DNA of 64,000 nt from Casuarina equisetifolia (Eukaryota > Streptophyta > Magnoliopsida > Fagales > Casuarinaceae), in NCBI GenBank assembly GCA_028551475.1, contig CM052357.1, positions 25,007,745-25,071,744 on the forward strand. The letters run 5' to 3'. The position numbers and the translations under genes are program-made. The notes below the pieces were generated by a model that was given only the letters and a program-made list of their open reading frames with translations, had not been told where the DNA came from and searched no databases. Shown here in pieces: positions 1 through 13,300 of the stretch. Each line of letters starts with the position of its first letter. Within the stretch, counting starts at the first letter, position 1.

Positions 1-164
1 GTGCCAAGTTGCACTTGTGTGATATGATATTGATCCAGTCTTTTTAGTCCATGAAGGCACTCTTTCTCTTATATATATAGGTTACATTGAGATGATTAGA
101 GACATCTAGCGCTAAAGCAGTAGAAGAAAGAGAATCTTCTTCTTTATTATTTTTCTCATTTCCT

Positions 165-486
165 ACATTTTGAGTATATCCAAAGCTTCAGTAAGTCATT
201 TTTTATAGGAAATGAGAGACTTAGCCTCATGTATTATAAAAAAGTATTCCCACTCCGAAACCACCAAATATTAAAAAAGAAAATATTTTATTATTTTCCC
301 CGTGTCCTGCGTTTTGAGTGTATACAAAGCTTCCGCAAGTCATTCTTTTATACGACATACGAGACTTAACTTTGTACATTATAAAAAGTATTCCCAAACA
401 TAAACTATTAAATATTAAAGGAAATGTTTTGTTATTTTCCACTTGTCCCGCATTTTGAGTATAACCAAAGCTCAAGTAAGTCATTG
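165..486. repeat. Degenerate tandem repeat, about 142-bp unit, three copies
   Basis: The motif 'ttttgagtata' followed by 'caaagct' and 'aagtcatt' recurs near 170, 314 and 455, and 'aaagtattccca' and 'aaatattaaa' recur between the copies. The spacing is 144 and 141 bp. Units are diverged and AT-rich. Open frames here are short and share no family features, so I treat this as non-coding. The rest of 1..840 shows nothing recognisable. Confidence 0.7.
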
Positions 487-839
487 TTTTGTACCATATG
501 AGAGAGTTGGCCCCGTCAACATCGAACTTTACAAAACGAAACAGTAAAATAGTGGCAAAAGTTAGTAAAAATGCATTGTGATAACGTGGTTAAGCTTGAT
601 AGTTTATATCCTTTTGATACTAGAGAGCGACGCTCGTTTGGTCCTTTCGACCAGTAGTCGTTCGACCGCGTAGAAGCGAACACAAAAACGGTGGAAAAGG
701 TTCGGAGACTCGTGGGTGAGTGCGCAAAACCGCTAACCTGGTGTCACGGGTTCCGTCCGGACCCCACTGCCTGAGAATGGCCGTTTGTTTTCCCAGAAAA
801 GAAAAAAAGGAAAGCACAGGGACGCGTTGTTTCGCAGTC

Positions 840-1357
840 AAGTATGTGCTTCCAAGTACGCTAATTTAGTATAAAGTAAGCAGTTTTCGTATCATTCCTT
901 TCCAAATTGTTTAAAACAACCTTGTTGGGGCTTCAGTCTCCTCGTTTTCTGCGTCTTAAATTGCCCGGAAAATCGGGTTTAACGATAACCCACACCCTGT
1001 CGGTGGCTTGCGGCCGTGATTGTCTCCACATCACTGTCCGGCAGCTATCATTTTCCGCTATCATCGCTCTCCTCGACCCACGTGGCGACTCTTTTTACTA
1101 TCTCTTTTTTTTCGCCTCGTCCTACCCGATGCTCCATTTTTATTTTTTGCCTCTCACGTTGGGTTTTATTTGAATTTTGAACTGAATCTGACGCGTCAGG
1201 TTCTGCTCCCTGATTTCCCCGAGGTTGTTTTCTGCTTTCTGGGCGGTTCTAGCTACCCTGTTTCTCTCGTTTCGGTCCAGGGTTTTAGAGAAGCAAAGCT
1301 TTCATTGGACCTCCCGGGGAGATAACTCGAAGAGGGAATGCTGTGACTCGCCGTAAG
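840..1357 (+). promoter_or_regulatory. Candidate promoter and 5' leader of the nucleotide-sugar transporter gene
   Basis: A TATAAAG motif lies at 870..876, followed by a pyrimidine-rich, more GC-rich stretch up to the start codon at 1358. Reading frames at 907..1173 and 1020..1325 have no family signature and probably belong to the leader. If the TATA motif is used, the leader is roughly 450 nt and contains upstream AUGs, for example near 1129 and at 1338. The transcription start is inferred. Confidence 0.4.
1338..1346 (+). promoter_or_regulatory. Two-codon upstream ORF (ATG CTG TGA)
   Basis: The sequence directly shows an ATG at 1338, a leucine codon and TGA at 1344..1346. It ends 11 nt before the main ATG at 1358 and is in a different frame. 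A purine sits at -3 of this uATG. Such a minimal uORF could lower initiation at the main start if the transcript includes it. This assumes the leader begins upstream of 1338. Confidence 0.45.
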
Positions 1358-4300
1358 ATGTTCAATTTCTTAGCAAGGAAAGATATTCGGAAGATACTTA
1401 AGCGCAAAGACAGTGATGCTGGCCAAAAGGGTAACTATTTACTTCAAATTTTCTCTGACTGTATTCTATTTTATTTCCTCATGTTAAGTTTCCCCTGCTT
1501 TATTTTTACTAGTTCTCTGGCTTTTTTTTTTTAATCTTTTTTCTTCGATGGTTTTAGATAAGGTAATATAATATCTTGTAACTTCTGATGCCCCTTTGCC
1601 TCCGTTCTGGAGGGGTCTTAGCCTTTTCTTGTATGGTTTTCTACAATGCAGTGTAATTAGCCTTGTGATTTCTGATACCCCTTTGGTCTCTCTTCTGAAA
1701 AAGGTTCTTAGTTATTTATTTATTTATTTTATTTAATCTTCAATATAGCGATTGGGTACTGAATATTGTGTTTTTTATTTTGTGCAGTATTAATTTTATT
1801 TTATTTTCCGTTCTTTTTTATTTGTCGCATGGTGCAGTTCTTGGAGTGAATTCATTTATTTACTGACAAATTTAATGAACTGAGATCAAGTCTATCGCTT
1901 TTTTCTTTTTTCTTTTTTCTTTTCCATTTGGTGCTTTACTGTTATCATGGTTTGTTATCATATCTTTTCTGTATATTTTTAATATTTGTTGGTGGTACTT
2001 CCAATTGCCGGCGTTTTTTACTACCCATTTTTTATGTATTTCAAAATACAAAGGTGGACAACATTTCCCTAATTTAATCTGTCAAGGGTACGAGGCTATT
2101 GTTGAAGTAATAAGGCGAGTTGGGTGCCATAAAATTTGTCATCTTTTTTTCTTAATTTGGATTTTTGCATCCATTATGTTTCTTTTTCTCAAAGAAAAGT
2201 TGCCGTGCTTGCAGCTTGAAAAAAAGATGTTACTCCTTTTTTTTTTTTTTTTTTTTTAAGTTTGTCCGGAGGTTTAAGATAAAATACTGTCCATAGACGG
2301 TTCATTATCTCTTTGTATTGTCGACTTCCCTTCTTTTTCTCTTGCACGCTCACTTGTTTACTGAAATTGGAGGCTTCAAGGTATTAAATGACTGCTATAG
2401 ATTTATCCTTGTCAGATGACTGCTTTTTCTTCATTATCGTGTAAAGAACCACGTATGGTGACTCAATTAGAAAAATGATGACCGTGTATATGTTCTTGAA
2501 ATCTGTCATTGTATCTGCATTTCTCTGGTGAAAGAAGAAGGATTCATCTGTAACTCTAATACTAAGTTACAGACTCTGACCCATACTGCTGATTTCAAAT
2601 AACAGAAGCATCCTAAGAACTATAGGGTCCGTCTTTTCAAACTTGTGTGTTATATAATCCAGGTTTCTCAATTTTCATTATTCAGTTACTTCATTAATAA
2701 GGTTTTTCATGTCCTTAGTAGAGCTTTTGTAGAATATTCAGTATTTATTGACACAAGAGTATCATGTATAAAACGATTTTTTCAATTGTATATCTTTGTA
2801 TTCTTGGTGTTGGTCATTGATCTCCATTAATTTTGGTCATCAACTTAGGAAGAGCTCTGGAAGAGTTGAGAGCTTCTCTTTTCAATGAATTTCGCTTGTC
2901 TGAAGGCACAAAGCGTCAACAGCAACGTAGATGTGGCCCCATCGTTACACTTACCTTCAATTTTGTGGTTGCAGTTGGTATAATTTTCATGAATAAATTG
3001 GTTTGTACAGTCTCCTTTCTCTATTTGTTCTCTAACTATATATTTCCATATGAATCATGTAGTCAATACCTCACAGTTTGTATCTTACTTGTCCTTATTT
3101 GTTGCTTCAGGTACTTAATAAAATCCAATTCAAGTTCCCTATATTTCTCACTTTCATACACTATGTTGTAAGCTGGTTACTAATGGCCATTCTGAATGCC
3201 TTTTCAATTCTTCCTGCATCTCCTCCCTCAAAATTGACACGGTTGTCTACTGTAATTACTCTTGGCCTTGTTATGTCTCTATCTACTGGCCTTGCTAATG
3301 TCAGCTTAAAATACAATAGGTAAGCTATGTGATTTTCTATTTCTATGTGTAGGTTTTCTATTTATAAGACTCTTTAGTTTAATACCTATGTTTCCAGTGT
3401 CGGGTTTTATCAGATGTCCAAGATCGCTGTAACACCATCAATCGTCCTGGCAGAATTCTTATGGTACAGGAAGAAAGTTTCTTTCTCCAAGGTAAGTGCC
3501 TTCTTTTGGGCTACATGAAAGTGCAATGTTATTACACCCGGGTTTCAACAGGTTGAGATGTAAGAATTGATTAGTATGATGAGAAAACATATTTAGTCTT
3601 GGAAATAATGTCATTATGTCCCATTCAACTCTTGGTTAAATGAATGTATAGTCTTTGGTATGAGTATCTTCTTAATGCTTACCTGAAATGAGGATGCCCA
3701 GAGTTAAAGTCTCTTAACTCTTAGTAAGTGAGTTAGCATATTCATTTGAGTGTATCCATCTTGGATATGATAATCCTTTATTTTTGTTCTAATAACCATA
3801 TAATACAGCCCAAAATAATTCCGGAGACCTCAAATAAAATTTATGAGGTATAAATAGAGGTTAGTGTCGAACATGTATTCAGTTGTTGTTGGACTCATGA
3901 GGCCCTTAATATGTTGTTTTAACATAATCCTAAGAATGTTCGCACATCTTTATTGCTGTTGTTGTGTAGTCATTGTATCCATATTTGTTTTTGGAGATTT
4001 ACAAGGTGGTATTTGTTTAGCCGGTTTGTTATCTGTTTTTCATGTTCACCCAATATGTGAAATGCCAGCTATGATAATTGATGAAATGATTCATGGCTCT
4101 CATTTATCATATACAAGGAGCATGTTGGCTGCATCTTTATCTCTATGCAAACAAACATACATATGTGATTTACATATTACATATGTATGTAGTGAAACTT
4201 AGTGGTGTATTGGAGAATTTGGGCTTTGAAAATGTCATCTAGGAATCTTTCTTGTGTTTAAGTGATAGCGTGAGTGGCATTGCGTGAGATCTGATGCCAC

Positions 4301-7300
4301 TATTGGGGCCTTCCATTTGATGTATGATGTCCTGTGCCACATAGTTGGCTTTTCAATCTTTTAGTTGCCAATAATAGGTGCTGCCTACCATTTTTTTATT
4401 TTTTTCGTTTTTCCTCCTTGCCACCACTTTGAATCTTGTCTTGAAGTTTTACTTTGGCTTGTAGATCAAAGGGGAACAATGGCTGTACTTTCACCTAGAA
4501 GACTATGTAGTTCTCATCCTGCACAATGTTGTAATTTGTTGTTTTCTTCTTTCCTTGTGCTATTCATACACTTTGTGTATATGATAACGGGCAGGTGTTT
4601 GGAAGGTCTGAGTATGTTTAATGTGACATCCATCTCTTGTTAAAGATGTACATTATTGTTGAATGATCACTTTTTGTTGAACGACTTTACTTGATCTGCC
4701 TCTTTTTGGAAGGTCTTTAATTTACCTGCCTCTTTTAATGGTAAATGTTATAGCGTCCTGTGTTGTTTTGAACTCTTGCCAGTGGAATCTTCCAGGTGCT
4801 TGCACTTACTGTTGTATCTCTTGGTGTTGCGGTGGCTACGGTGACTGATCTCCAGTTCCACTTCTTTGGTGCGTGTATAGCACTTGCATGGATAATACCA
4901 AGTGCAGTCAACAAGATCCTCTGGTCAAGTTTGCAGCAGCAGGAGAATTGGACAGCCTTGGCGTAAGTTTCAAGCACTATATCCTTTTGCTATAACTCTC
5001 TGATGTGTTTTCCAAAGAAAGTTCCATAACTGTCTCTCATAGAGGGTTTGAAATCAATGAACAGCTTGATGTGGAAGACAACACCGATCACTTTATTATT
5101 TCTGGTTGCTTTGATTCCTTTGTTAGACCCCCCTGGCGCCCTTTCTTTTGACTGGAACTTTAATAACACATTGGCAATTCTCACATCAGCGGTTCTTGGC
5201 TTCTTACTTCAGTGGTCAGGTGCTTTGGCACTTGGGTAAGCAACCTCTGTCTTTCTTCTGAATATTCCATGACATAGCTTATCTGTTATCATGTCTTGAA
5301 ACATTGGATTCAATTTCGTTGCTTGCAGTTAATACATTCATGATGCATTATGGTTGCAGTTAATACATTCATGCCAAAGGCATTACAACTACTGATGCAT
5401 GACAGAAAAAGTAAAAGGCAGCGGATAGGGATCTGTAGGAAATTTAGTGCAGAATGTATTGGCGGTTCCTGCATGGAGTTCATGTTAATAATGTAGGGAT
5501 TGTCAGCAGATAAATTGAAGGAATTTGATTTGCATTGGGTATTAAAACATTGAATTGAATGAAAAAAAGAAAAGAAATGATGAATCTCTGGTGATCATAC
5601 CTCAGGAGAAGAAAGCAATTACACCCTTAAAGCTCATAAATTTATTGAACTTGTTCTGTTTAGTACAATAGAATATATAAAACGTATGTATAAGCTTAGA
5701 ATTTATTTATCATTGAGAACAAGTAGTTGCAAGTGAGACATCCTTAACTTGATGCATTGGTTGAAGTATTGCAGTGGGGCTCTCTAACTCTTTCATTTCT
5801 GTTGTTTGCATGTTGCAATCTCTCTAGTGTTCTTGAGAACTTTTTGCTTAACTATGGTAAAGGATTTTATGTCTTTACTCTTTGCAAATTGTAGCCTATA
5901 CTAGAATAATGCTTAAATCCTATTTGCATGTGTTAGGCACAAAAGAAGGCCGACGAGTGGGTGAGTTCTTTTATTTCTTTCATTCTAAAAGCTACCACCA
6001 CCGTTGGGCCTTGCTTATCTCTTTCACTTTTGCAAAGCTCACTGCCTGATTGTTACTCATACCATAATGCCAACAATAGTAAATATCCTACACTGAAGCA
6101 AGCCTAGCAAACACCATTGAATCAGCTTTTGCCTCAAGATCTGGAACCCCTCTTTGGCACCACATGTTACACAGCCAAAAGTAGGGATCAGCGAACTTGA
6201 CTCTTAATGCCATCAAAGTGATTGAAAAATAGATATGATACCTTTGCATTCCAGTCAACTCCCTTATTTTTGGAGGTCTGTACATATTTGAAAACTCGCT
6301 CTTAGTACAAATTTGATGCAAGAATAGACAGTGGCCTGTTCTGTTTACCGATTTGATGCAGGGTCTACATAAATTTCAGCACTAGGCAAGGTAGGGATAA
6401 GTTTTGACTGCTGCTGGAGTTTTATGGAACTCATTCTATGAATTTGACAAAATATATAAAAGTGTCTAAGTATGGTACCCTAATCTTTTTCTTACAAAAC
6501 CTAGGATGCCTGAAGGCAATTATAATTGCTGAAGTTCTCCGTGTTATATCATTTTCCATGCTTGCTGACATTTATAAAAGCAACCTTTTTCTTTTTCAAT
6601 ATCTTTGAAAGTTTTTTACACGAGAGAAGGTTGAAAGATGTTTTCAATGATGTGAACTTGTGGAAATTATTGATTGAACTGGTTTATATATTCAGTGAAA
6701 CAAAAATTATATATGTTTCTTTTGAGAAAAGTTGTTTTTACTTTCTCTAGTGTAAATACTGATTTTCCACTTATAAATAGAGACAATAATTAAGAATAGT
6801 GAGAGATGATCGTACCACCACTCTAAAAAAAAGAGTTAGGGTTGTCATACAGTTGTTTTTGGTGGAATAGAGGAGATGGTTGTGTAATCATTTATGACCA
6901 AAGCAGAGGTGGTTGCTTGATCTGGTTTCCAACATTTAGGGTAACTAGTGACCACCTTCATTTTCTGTTTTTATGTTTAATTTTTTAAATTGCTCTGTAA
7001 TTAACAGAGTTGTCATACCTTTTTTTTAAATAAGTATTAGTTTTTGCATTTCAAAAGATGTTTTCAACACCTATTTTCCTTTAAATACTCTCTTAAGAAA
7101 GTGGTGACTTTGTAAAAATGTTGTGCTTTTTTTTTTAAAAAAATAAATTTTGTATTTGTATGTGAAGGAATGTTTCATTTAACAAGGGTTTTTGATTTTT
7201 TTTTTTTAAGAGTAAAAGATCTTTTCACAATTTCAATGAACATAGGAATTCAAAATTAAAAAACCATGACATGAGTTCCTCTAATCCTAACAAGGCTAGG

Positions 7301-10044
7301 ATCCAGCTTGAGTAAAGGATATACTCTATATTCTCACCGAAAACTAGGGAACATGTCTTTTATTCCATTCCCAAGCTATATCTGACAAATGTGGATATTA
7401 TTAAAAAATACCCTTGCATCTCAAAATTATCTGAAAAGAAATATAAAATTCAGCAATTCGTTGGTGAGAATAAATCAAAAGATGACACAATATCCATTGT
7501 GCATAATCTCAAGGCTTCTAATAAGTTGGGCATAACAGCTGGTGCTTGGATTTGCCCACCATCTTGTTGTTGATGTATTAGACTCGCATCATTTGCATAG
7601 GTACTTGTGATTCATGCCATTGTGCCTTCATTAATAGGATGTATCAAATATTAGAAGGTCCTTCCAACCTTGTAAGTTAGTTTGTTGAGGGACTATGAAC
7701 AATCAAATATAGGAATTTATGCTTCTTAGAAAGATCATCTTTGGAATTGTGATCTTGGTGTGCCTTTCATTTTCATATTCCTAGGCTTCTCAAAGATAGT
7801 AATACAAATAAAATCTTAAAGTTTGAAATATAGGGACGCTCTCTTGTACTAGGTTTTAACTACTGTAAAAGTATGCCTAAGCACTAAGAGCGGATGTCAT
7901 ACTTTTGTGTTGTCTCTAGTCGTTAAAATTCAGAAGCCCAAATTATAATTGTTTCGTGCTTATACGTGTCTTCAATGATGTTCACTTGTTCATACTTCTC
8001 TTTCCATTGTTTGGAAAAAGTTAAGATCTTTCTACTCTTAACTTCAAATGGCTTAGGCTGGAATTGATGATTATTTCTTTAACATAGTATTGTGAGCTAC
8101 ATTATCAAATTTGGCATATGATGAAGCAGGTATTGCTTGGGACCAAGAGGTCTCAAGTTCAACAAGTGCATGTGTAGATGTGTGTTTAATTTTTTTTATT
8201 TTAAAAAAAAGTCATAAAGACTTTGTGACACTAACAATAGTTCTTGGAATTGTTTAGAAAACGTAAGTCCACCTAGTAGAGAATCGATGTTTGACTTATG
8301 CAATGTTTCCATGATCCATCCATTGGATCTCAGACAAACATACATCTAGCAGATTAGCATACCTAGATCTTACTCATTCAAGTTCCTAATGTGTTTGTCT
8401 AAGTCTGTGTCATGCATAGTGTTTTAGTGCAGCGTAGTATTACTAGATTTGCTTGTATTTTGGTATAAGTTGAGAAAACATTGATTGAACTTATGCTGTA
8501 CTCTAAAATAATTATAGTTGGAGCTCCTTAGAATCATTTGTAAAATTTAGAACAAACATGGATTTAGCATCCATATGCCTTTGCAATCCACTTTATCTAT
8601 CGTGTAATTTAGTGCAAAACTTCCAATTTGGAGTGTTAAAATAATCTTTACCCAAATTGTTGATATTCTTATCGGAAACAATGTTAAAATGTATGTTGTA
8701 ACAAATGATGCCACTAGATTAGTTTTGATAGAATTGCTTACAACCTAATGAAGATTTAATCATATTTTTGCTATACTTAAGAATGATTATAATAATAATT
8801 GGAATTCCTTGAAATCCTTTATGAAGTGTAGTTTCATTTAGTAAATAACCAATATTGGACAGTATCGTAAAATATCTTTATGATATAATATCTAATGAGG
8901 AATCAATGTGTATCTTGACAATTCGAGATCACTCAACAACTTATGTTTGAAATGATAGAATGCTTTCAAAAGTCACTTGAAATACAATGGGAGAATAGTT
9001 GTTTGTTTGTTTTTAATAGATTAAGAGAAAGGTGGCTTGGATTTTTCTTTCTTATTATCAGACTTTGCGGGTAGAATGGGCCGGAGATAGACTCTTGATT
9101 CCAATTTTTAGTTAGCGAATGAAGAACATTGATAAAAGTTGAAGACATGCAAAATCTAGCTTTTATGTGTTACATATTGAAATATTATATGGCACTTGTG
9201 TATGACAATCCTAAATTTATCTTTATCAGACAGCTAAAGATAAATTGATCTCACAAGTCCTATGTGAACAGACTGCTTTAAAAAGTACTGATAATAAAAA
9301 AGAGCAGCGTAAGGACGTCATAAGACATTAGTGAAACCCATGACAATAGAAATTGAAGAATGAATAAATTCCCTAGGTTTTCCAAGTAGGCCAGAATTTA
9401 ATTTAGAATATGATTTGGAAATATTCATCATTAAGCTCTGCTTTTGCAGGATCTTCTTGTCATGACAAAGTGTTCAAATCTCTCTTTTTCTCGCTTTTCA
9501 TGTACATACATATTTGTATGTTAATAATTATTAGTGTTTTAAAATTGCTTTCTTTAATGGAAAGCCAAAGAAAAAGATTTTTAGGTTCTCCTGCCCTTCC
9601 ATGATGTCCTACTATTAGATGATTACTGTAGTCATTTATTATGCAATGGATCATTTAAATTTCTGACTCTCCTTATGATTAAATTTGAGAACATTATGTT
9701 GCCTGGTCTCAGTTTTGTTTTCTGTTAGATTTTCATATCCTCTTTCTCTTCTTATGTACAGGGCTACATCTGCCATCACCCATGTTGTTCTTGGGCAGTT
9801 CAAAACGTGTGTTCTTCTTCTTGGAAACTACTATCTTTTTAATTCCAATCAAGGAAAAACTAGTATTTTTGGAGCATTCACAGCAATTGCTGGTATGTCT
9901 TTTTACACTTGCCTTAACCTGAAGCAGAAATCAAGCAAAACAACTTCCCGACAATCCTCTCTGCCGATATCCAGACTGAGCAAAGAAAATGGCAATATAC
10001 AAGATGGAAATAATGGTGTGGAATCAGTTAAACAAGATGCCTAA
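1358..10044 (+). CDS. Nucleotide-sugar transporter (plant TPT/NST group, DMT superfamily), 7 exons, 382 aa
   Basis: Coding exons are 1358..1430, 2849..3000, 3111..3319, 3398..3491, 4796..4962, 5065..5235 and 9762..10044. All joins are GT-AG and the phases give 382 codons plus TAA. The product has a basic N-terminal extension of about 50 residues, then a multi-spanning membrane domain. Family-like signatures are MSLSTGLANVSLKYNSVGFY, VTPSIVLAEFLWYRKK, ALMWKTTPITLLFLV and GATSAITHVVLGQFKTCVL, followed by a hydrophilic Ser/Lys-rich cytosolic tail of about 45 residues. By family it should exchange nucleotide sugars for nucleoside monophosphates across Golgi or ER membranes. The closest plant group I recall is annotated 'nucleotide-sugar uncharacterized transporter', so the substrate is unknown. 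The first in-frame AUG (1358, A at -3) is preferred over an in-frame GTG at 1343. Intron 6 is unusually long. Confidence 0.93.
5236..9761 (+). other. Long intron 6 of the transporter gene (4.5 kb)
   Basis: The donor 'gtaagc' at 5236 and acceptor 'tgtacag' ending at 9761 flank this stretch, and the codon for Gly in the conserved LGATSA segment is split across it. The content is AT-rich with poly-T and poly-A tracts (near 7123..7145 and 7197..7209). Several short open frames, such as 7391..7573, do not resemble a known family. No LTRs or coding transposon domains were recognised. Confidence 0.85.
5323..5373 (+). repeat. 31-bp-period direct repeat in intron 6
   Basis: The 20-mer beginning 'ttgcagttaatac' occurs at 5323..5342 and again at 5354..5373. 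It lies just inside the intron and looks like a small local duplication. Confidence 0.85.
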
Positions 10045-10095
10045 CTTTTATAAGAAGATTAGTGAGAGGATGGAGCTCTTTGTTAACTTGAGTTG

Positions 10096-10099
<4 letters not shown>

Positions 10100-10135
<36 letters not shown>
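10100..10135 (+). repeat. 36-nt poly(T) tract in the 3' UTR region
   Basis: An uninterrupted T run starts 55 nt after the transporter stop codon. It lies in the probable 3' UTR. The 3' end of the transcript cannot be placed; AT-rich signals with 'aataataaaaat' occur near 10447. Confidence 0.9.
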
Positions 10136-10399
10136 CTTTTGGCATAAAATTTTCTCAATTGAAATAGGGCTCCTTTTGTCTTGCGTCATTGTTTATAGAA
10201 TGCTTGTTCGCTGGGGCTAACCTTGATTTGAGTCTATTATAGCCTAATTGTTGTTATACCTGCCTCGGGCTTCTGTAGATTATGTGGAGGAAATTGTAAT
10301 ATCCTGACCGTCAAATCATATATATGAATGATTAGAGAATTCTTGTCTCAATACATTTTTATTCAGGCTTTCGTTTTATACAGTTCGGTTGTGTATTTG

Positions 10400-13300
10400 T
10401 TGCTTTTTTCTTTTGTTAATGTTCCATTTGTTTTTTTTTTTTTGCAATAATAAAAATACAACCATACAGCTGTAGAATTTTTTCATAATCATATTATCTC
10501 AATTAGTGCTGAAGAATTTAATAATGGATAGCAATATCTCCAGGAAGGCTGTTGCTTGGCCAGTGGAAATTAGTGATTATTCTACTGATAATCAGAAAGT
10601 TATAGGAGCGAATTTAGTTTCACAGTATTGTTGATGATATGCTTTGAGCTTCCATGTTGTAAAGTAATCAAGCAAAACATTTCAATTTTTGTGAGGGACT
10701 TGGGGAGAAAACTAAGGTCAAATGGATACTTGGATTCTTTGACGGAAGCAAGCCACACATTCAGCATTTGGTTGGAAGACAACTAAACTGCTCCATTAAA
10801 AAATTGAGTTAGAGATGCATCAGCGATTTCAATCCAGGCGACTCTGTGGTTGGAAGACCAAGCGTGACTTGGAGATGAGTTGGGTTACGGGTTTGGTTAA
10901 GGGGGTCGATTTTCCTACGAAAGCCAACCTGCAACCCCTTCATCTAATGCAAAGTTCAACAAAGTGAAAGAGAATAGTTATGGTAGTTGCAGTTGCTGAA
11001 CTATGAAACCTGCCGAAGTGGAAAAACACATGGCTAAAAAAACTTGTTTTCCTTGTCTGATTGCCATTTTTTGAGGCTAAAAGAAGGAAGTGTTAAGTAA
11101 CTGCATTATGGCATTGATTAGATGCATTCCAGTAGCAGTTGTACATATCTAATAAAATTTAAGTAAAATAACATTTTTTTTTCATCTTTCCTTATCCTTT
11201 GCAACGCGGGTACTATTTCCTCTAAATTAAAACTTATTGGAACTCGAACTTATAAATTATCAAAGTATTTTAAATGATCTTTCAAGTAAGAGTTAATTTT
11301 AATTTTAGATGAAAAACCTCACACAGATTTGACTAAAGTCACTAGTTTATTCTTAGGAAAAATATGTAACTCCAAGGTTAGGGTAACAGATACAAGATGA
11401 TTTGGATAGCCATCTTTTTCTATTGTAGGGGAACCAGAATGAAAGTATGAGGACAAATGTAGAGGTAAGGAATACGGCAGAATCCTTCTCTTCTCTTTTA
11501 CCATGCTCCGATATAAAGGCAGAATCCTTGAGAGGAGGAAAATGTTGATCCATTTGAGGATGGTTAATCCTCGTATGTATTTTGAAAACAGTTTGTCAGA
11601 AACTTAAATCATGAGGCTGAGTAATGTGGCTGCTTCAGCGCATGTAGTTGACAGTTTTCTACTGCAAGCCTTCTTCTTCTTCTTCCACAAATATTGGAGG
11701 TGATTGTCAGCTAGTGTTCTGTCATTGAACTTAAGACTTCCCCCGCGATTCTTTGGAATAAAAGCGAGCGTTGGATCCGCAAGTGATTGCCATTAATATC
11801 ATCATCTTTTACTTTCTCTTTGGAAATAGTTTAAAGGTGATGCTTCTGTGCATCGGGAACATCGCACTTATTTGATAGAGATTTAATATTTTTCGATGAA
11901 CAGTACGAGCATTTGAGTATTTGCACAAACTGGTTATTATAAAGTTCCAAATGAAACCAAATTTTAGTTCACAATTTCACTGTGCCCATAATCAGCTGGC
12001 GGTGCACATCAGCTGTTTTCATAGCAAAATATATAAAAGAGTAGTATAATAAACTTCTCCGGACAGCTAGACTTCTTAAAACGTAAGTATGGAGATGTTC
12101 TTTTTGTGACCAACCAACATTACACTTATTTATTTTTTTCTGTTCGTTTATTTCAAGAAATGTCAGCTTGGAAAAGTCATGGAACCGTTCATGGAACTGG
12201 TTGACTTATTCGCACGTAAATAAAATAACGTAGTAATATCTGTATGACGCTGCACCAAACTTTGTTGATTACTCAGTCACTTCTGAAACCCTTATATTAT
12301 ATGAACTGCCCAACCTGGGAAATTGGAACTGCCGTAGAAATGATATAAATAGTCATAGATTGATTCACAGACGCAGTCCCAGAGAAAGAGAGAGAGAGAG
12401 GGAGAGAGAGAGGCTCAGAGGGAGGCACATGTGACAGAGCTGTTGCTGTCAATGAATGCATGTTGTCGGCCCCGGAGCACACAGGAATTCTTCAGTCCTT
12501 GTTCTTTATTCAGAGATGGCAGGACTAGCAAGACCTTCATGTGCACTGTGCAAGCAAACAAATCTTAGGACTCTTAACAGAAAGGACACTCTTTCGGCTT
12601 CCCACATGAGATTATTGCCATAATGATCTGGCTACAAGAGAAATAGATACTGTAACTTTGTTCACTAATTAGTTCATTTTGATTATTGTTGAATTTAGTG
12701 GTAGGGTTCACATTGATGCAGTGAGAAACCTAAACACATGCTTGTCTAGAGTCAAAACCAGTGGGTTTCTTCATGTTTCGGTTGTTGGACAGAACTGCTT
12801 TGTCGTTTGCCTCCAAGAGCTTCGAGTTTCTCAGAAAGTTCCTCTGAAAGATGATTTCAGTAAGCCAGCCCTGAGCGTCAAGAAAGCAATAGCTGAAAGT
12901 TTTGGAACATGGTAACGTGCTTCTTGTCAATTCATGTCTGGAAAAAAGAAGAAAAAAACGTAATCAGCTTAAGATTATTCTGTATTATCCAGAATGATGT
13001 TGTCCACCACAGCAGACAAAAGCCAATTTTGTCGTCAAACATCATGATCTGCAAGAACGGTTCAATAAGAAGCCAAGTTCAGTTTTATGCCACTTCCCAT
13101 CAGTAGGTCACATGCTTCAAGGTTTTAATAGTACCCACAGATTTAATGCATAGATTAAGATCCCGTAAAATAATGCTTTTAAAAGGTGAAGTGTGGAACA
13201 ATGCATTGAAGCTAACCCTTTTCTTTCAGCCGCTCCTACAGTTATCAATTCCTTCTAAACTGAACCCTTCACGTGCAAACTGGTTTTAAATAAGTGAAAC

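Noticed and set aside
1343..1357. GTG start for the transporter
   Set aside because: An AUG in the same frame follows 15 nt later; plant nuclear genes rarely start at GTG.
10100..10135. Poly(T) tract as a transcription terminator
   Set aside because: RNA polymerase II genes do not end at T runs, and no polymerase III gene with A/B boxes precedes it.
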